Below the pieces are notes generated by a model. The model worked only from the letters and a program-made list of their open reading frames with translations. It had not been told where the DNA came from and ran no database searches. Positions 61,520 through 64,000 of a stretch of 64,000 bases of DNA are shown piece after piece. The position numbers and the translations under genes are program-made. Every line of letters starts with the position of its first letter. The stretch's first letter is position 1. The DNA is from Steromphala cineraria (lineage: Eukaryota > Mollusca > Gastropoda > Trochida > Trochidae): assembly GCA_916613615.1 (NCBI GenBank), contig OU744727.1, positions 15,260,093 through 15,324,092 on the forward strand. Direction: 5' to 3'.

Positions 61520-62480
61520 GAGTCATATAATGGAAGATTGGAAGTTTTGGAGAGTTTTAAAACTGTAAACATTTGTATTCAGTATGCATGTTGGCGAAGC
61601 ACTTTCACGTGTAATAGCCTTTTACAGACAAAGCTTTTCTTGTTTAACATATCACGTATATAAACATTGAAGGCATGGTGTAATGGAGTCAATCAGGTCA
61701 TAAATCAGACCATATAATTACTGTAATTAAACTCATTGTATGTGTTGATGGACTCACATCAATTGTATGCTAAACTATATAGCTTTTTGTAAGGTTATTA
61801 ATGCATCCATTAAGGATGTGTTCGTTAATAAGTTCATCCGAATGATAGCGTTCTTTATAGCTTAATATAAATTTCAAACTGATTGTTTGACAAAACTTGG
61901 TTATAAACTACTGATATCCTTAAATTTATATTTAAAAAATCTATGAAAGATGTCAGAAAAACATCATTTTTAATAATGATCGTGATCCTGTGTCACATCT
62001 ACAGAACATAATTAACATGGCAAAGCGGGTAACGGCTGAAAAAGTATCGGGTCATGACTTTATGGCGCAATAATCAATGCTTCAAATCATGATGCAATTG
62101 AATGCTTAACAATCATTGCCAAAAAATGTAATATAGTATGGTTCAACTACTTTTATCTTTGGCATGTTCTCATAAAAAAAAATATCCGTTTTTCATCATG
62201 TTAAAATCAGTTTAAGAATAAAAAGAAATAATCCCTTTCAGATAAATGACCTTTATATTGCTTCGTATCCTTTAAACAAAATCAAATCTTTATTTCAAGA
62301 GTATTTTACTGTCTGGATACTTTATGATATAAAACCAATGACTATCTAATCATGTTGACAAAGTATTTTTATCTCAAAAGCTGCAGCCGCTCTCCTATCC
62401 GTGGTTACCAACCCGCCCGTATTTTTTGGCTTGCTCTACACATGTCCTTATATCCTTTAAGCCAAACGCCTCGTATCGGT

Positions 62481-62482
<2 letters not shown>

Positions 62483-62541
<59 letters not shown>
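62483..62541. repeat. (TA)n microsatellite
   Basis: Uninterrupted TA dinucleotides for about 59 bp. Confidence 0.97.
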
Positions 62542-62544
<3 letters not shown>

Positions 62545-62647
62545 TTGACAAATGCACCCAGCATTAAACAGAGCTGTAGTGATAGAAATTTTTTGTTCTA
62601 TGTTATTTTCTCATGTACCACCGATGGTGTTTTTTTCGGGTATAAAA

Positions 62648-62732
<85 letters not shown>
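62648..62732. repeat. (GATT)n microsatellite
   Basis: About 21 uninterrupted GATT units. The translated INQSINQS frame is an artefact of the repeat. Confidence 0.97.
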
Positions 62733-62733
<1 letters not shown>

Positions 62734-64000
62734 ATAAAAAGTGCCTCTGCATCCTTTGATCCGGGGACCGCCTTTATCCCTAGATACGGATAATTTCATT
62801 GAACGCTTATCAGAAAGAGCTTTTGTCTATTTCGATATTTTGGTATTGTTGCAGGAGATGGAAGCAAATTCGCTGATGTAGCAGGATCCATCTATGAATA
62901 TGTTGTACCAAGTACATGGATACGAGTTGAAAATAGACTGTAATTAAAACGTAATCAGAATATTCTTGCAAACATCGCAAAGTCTGACAAACCCTTGTTC
63001 CCTCTCGAATTGACTTATACACGCATTGACTAGTACAGTGGTTGGTCAATCATTTTCAAAATTTCGATCGACTTTGATACGTTGGGAAAAAGGTCATTAA
63101 GGTTGTTTTCCTATTTGCAAGACAACTCTGCAACGCATATGTATGATGATCTATAGAGAATTAAAATAAGCCATTGGCTCTATAGCTTATCAGGCGCTCC
63201 TAATTAATGACACAAATAGTTACAGTGTCATCGTATCACCAAAACAAAAAATAAGAATTTCCATTAACATCTGGAAAAGAATATGAAAAAGCTTTTATCC
63301 CTGTATAGAATAACCAAATATACAACATTATTATACTCATCAGGTAAGGAGTATGTGTATTTGGTCTATTACTTGTCCAAGATCACCTAATCTATGAAAT
63401 TATAATCCTCATTAGCTAACAATCTGTTTATAATGTTTCCCTTTTCTATGCCTTTTGACTTTGTATAAGACGAAGTTAGGGCGTCGCCATTGTGGCCCTT
63501 GTAACCCGTGTTACACTTACTAGGGACCAGAGGTCGTCAAACTTTAGATTATATATACACATTAGATAGGATTTAAGGTGGTCCGTGGTCCTCGGTAGGA
63601 GACACAACATCATAAAATCTGTTAATCATAATCTTATCTTTTAGGCTTTTGCTTCTTGGGAAGGATATTAAAGAATATTAAAATAAGATTTTACGGCTTT
63701 TATGGCAATTATTAGAGGTCACAGAATCCTCATATATTTTTACTTCAACCCAACCAGCAAAGGATTCATATTACATTTATTATTTTCTTCAGGAGAAGAA
63801 CCGATGTCTTTACATGACAACAATAACACTCTGTCTGCATGCAAATCGTTTATTGTGCATCTTGTCATAAAGTTTGCTTAATCAAAATCAAAGCTATCAA
63901 AGGTCATCAAAAATTACACCACAACAAGAATGTAGCGTAGTGTAGCAGATACATCATATTTTAATAAGATTGGCAGATACATGATGATTTTAATAAGATT
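62733..64000. other. Right end of the window, nothing recognised
   Basis: AT-rich with short frames only. No repeats or motifs recognised. Confidence 0.45.

Larger units (their letters stand above)
59869..62450. repeat. Segmental tandem duplication, copy 2 (intact-frame receptor plus flanks)
   Basis: Starts with the same ACAAAGCTACAAACAAACAT as copy 1 and ends near GGCTTGCTCTACAC. The left boundary coincides exactly with the 3' end of a LINE remnant (GATGATGATGAT), so junction and insertion are linked. Confidence 0.85.

Overview
This is an AT-rich, intron-bearing eukaryotic window, almost certainly from a mollusc. The evidence is: spliced genes with GT-AG introns; ACGG-type tetranucleotide arrays attached to 156-171 bp tandem cores, as in the 'pearl'/Helentron-like elements described from bivalves; SINE-type tails ending in ACTCACTCACTCAC, which I associate with gastropods; and an intronless nicotinic-receptor-like cluster of the sort expanded in lophotrochozoans. 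I cannot name the species, and bivalve versus gastropod is not settled by the sequence.

Three genes can be supported in full. (1) A cytochrome P450 of the CYP3 clan (CYP3A-like) lies on the minus strand between 28704 and 15057. All 13 coding exons can be joined in frame into a 510-residue protein with an N-terminal anchor, WxxxR, AGYDTT, ExxR and the FGNGPRNCIG heme loop. A TATA box sits about 75 bp upstream of the ATG. (2) CEP44, a centriole/centrosome protein, lies on the plus strand from 40276 to 49169. Ten coding exons join in frame into 509 residues, and an E2F-type site next to a CTCF-like motif lies about 0.8 kb upstream. (3) A single-exon Cys-loop (nicotinic-receptor-like) subunit lies on the minus strand at 60202-61467. 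It is one copy of a tandem duplication. Its partner (56350-57525) carries an in-frame TGA, and a third, older, frameshifted fragment lies at about 52615-52955.

The rest is largely mobile-element sequence. Region by region: 0.5-2.0 kb and 8.1-11.7 kb hold two copies of a pearl/Helentron-like element with a 156-bp core; the shorter one looks like an internal-deletion derivative. Six copies of a MITE of about 315-365 bp with TTAA target sites (4.1, 4.8, 12.5, 21.4, 27.1 and 31.5 kb) are spread through the window, and the copy at 4.8 kb is flanked by a tandem duplicate that preserves its empty site. Other pearl-like elements sit in P450 intron 10 (17.0-18.0 kb) and downstream of the broken receptor copy (53.7-56.1 kb). 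At least seven long fold-back palindromes lie in introns and intergenic DNA. Several share a CTCGC...GCTCG apex; others share a CATCCTGT end with a 7-9 bp target duplication. The 28.8-39.4 kb stretch between the divergently oriented P450 and CEP44 genes holds SINE/LINE remnants, a 74-bp minisatellite and a tandem duplication of about 245 bp, with no gene that I can support.

The three genes do not form a pathway. The notable biology is the birth and decay of the receptor cluster and the interplay of several non-autonomous element families with it.
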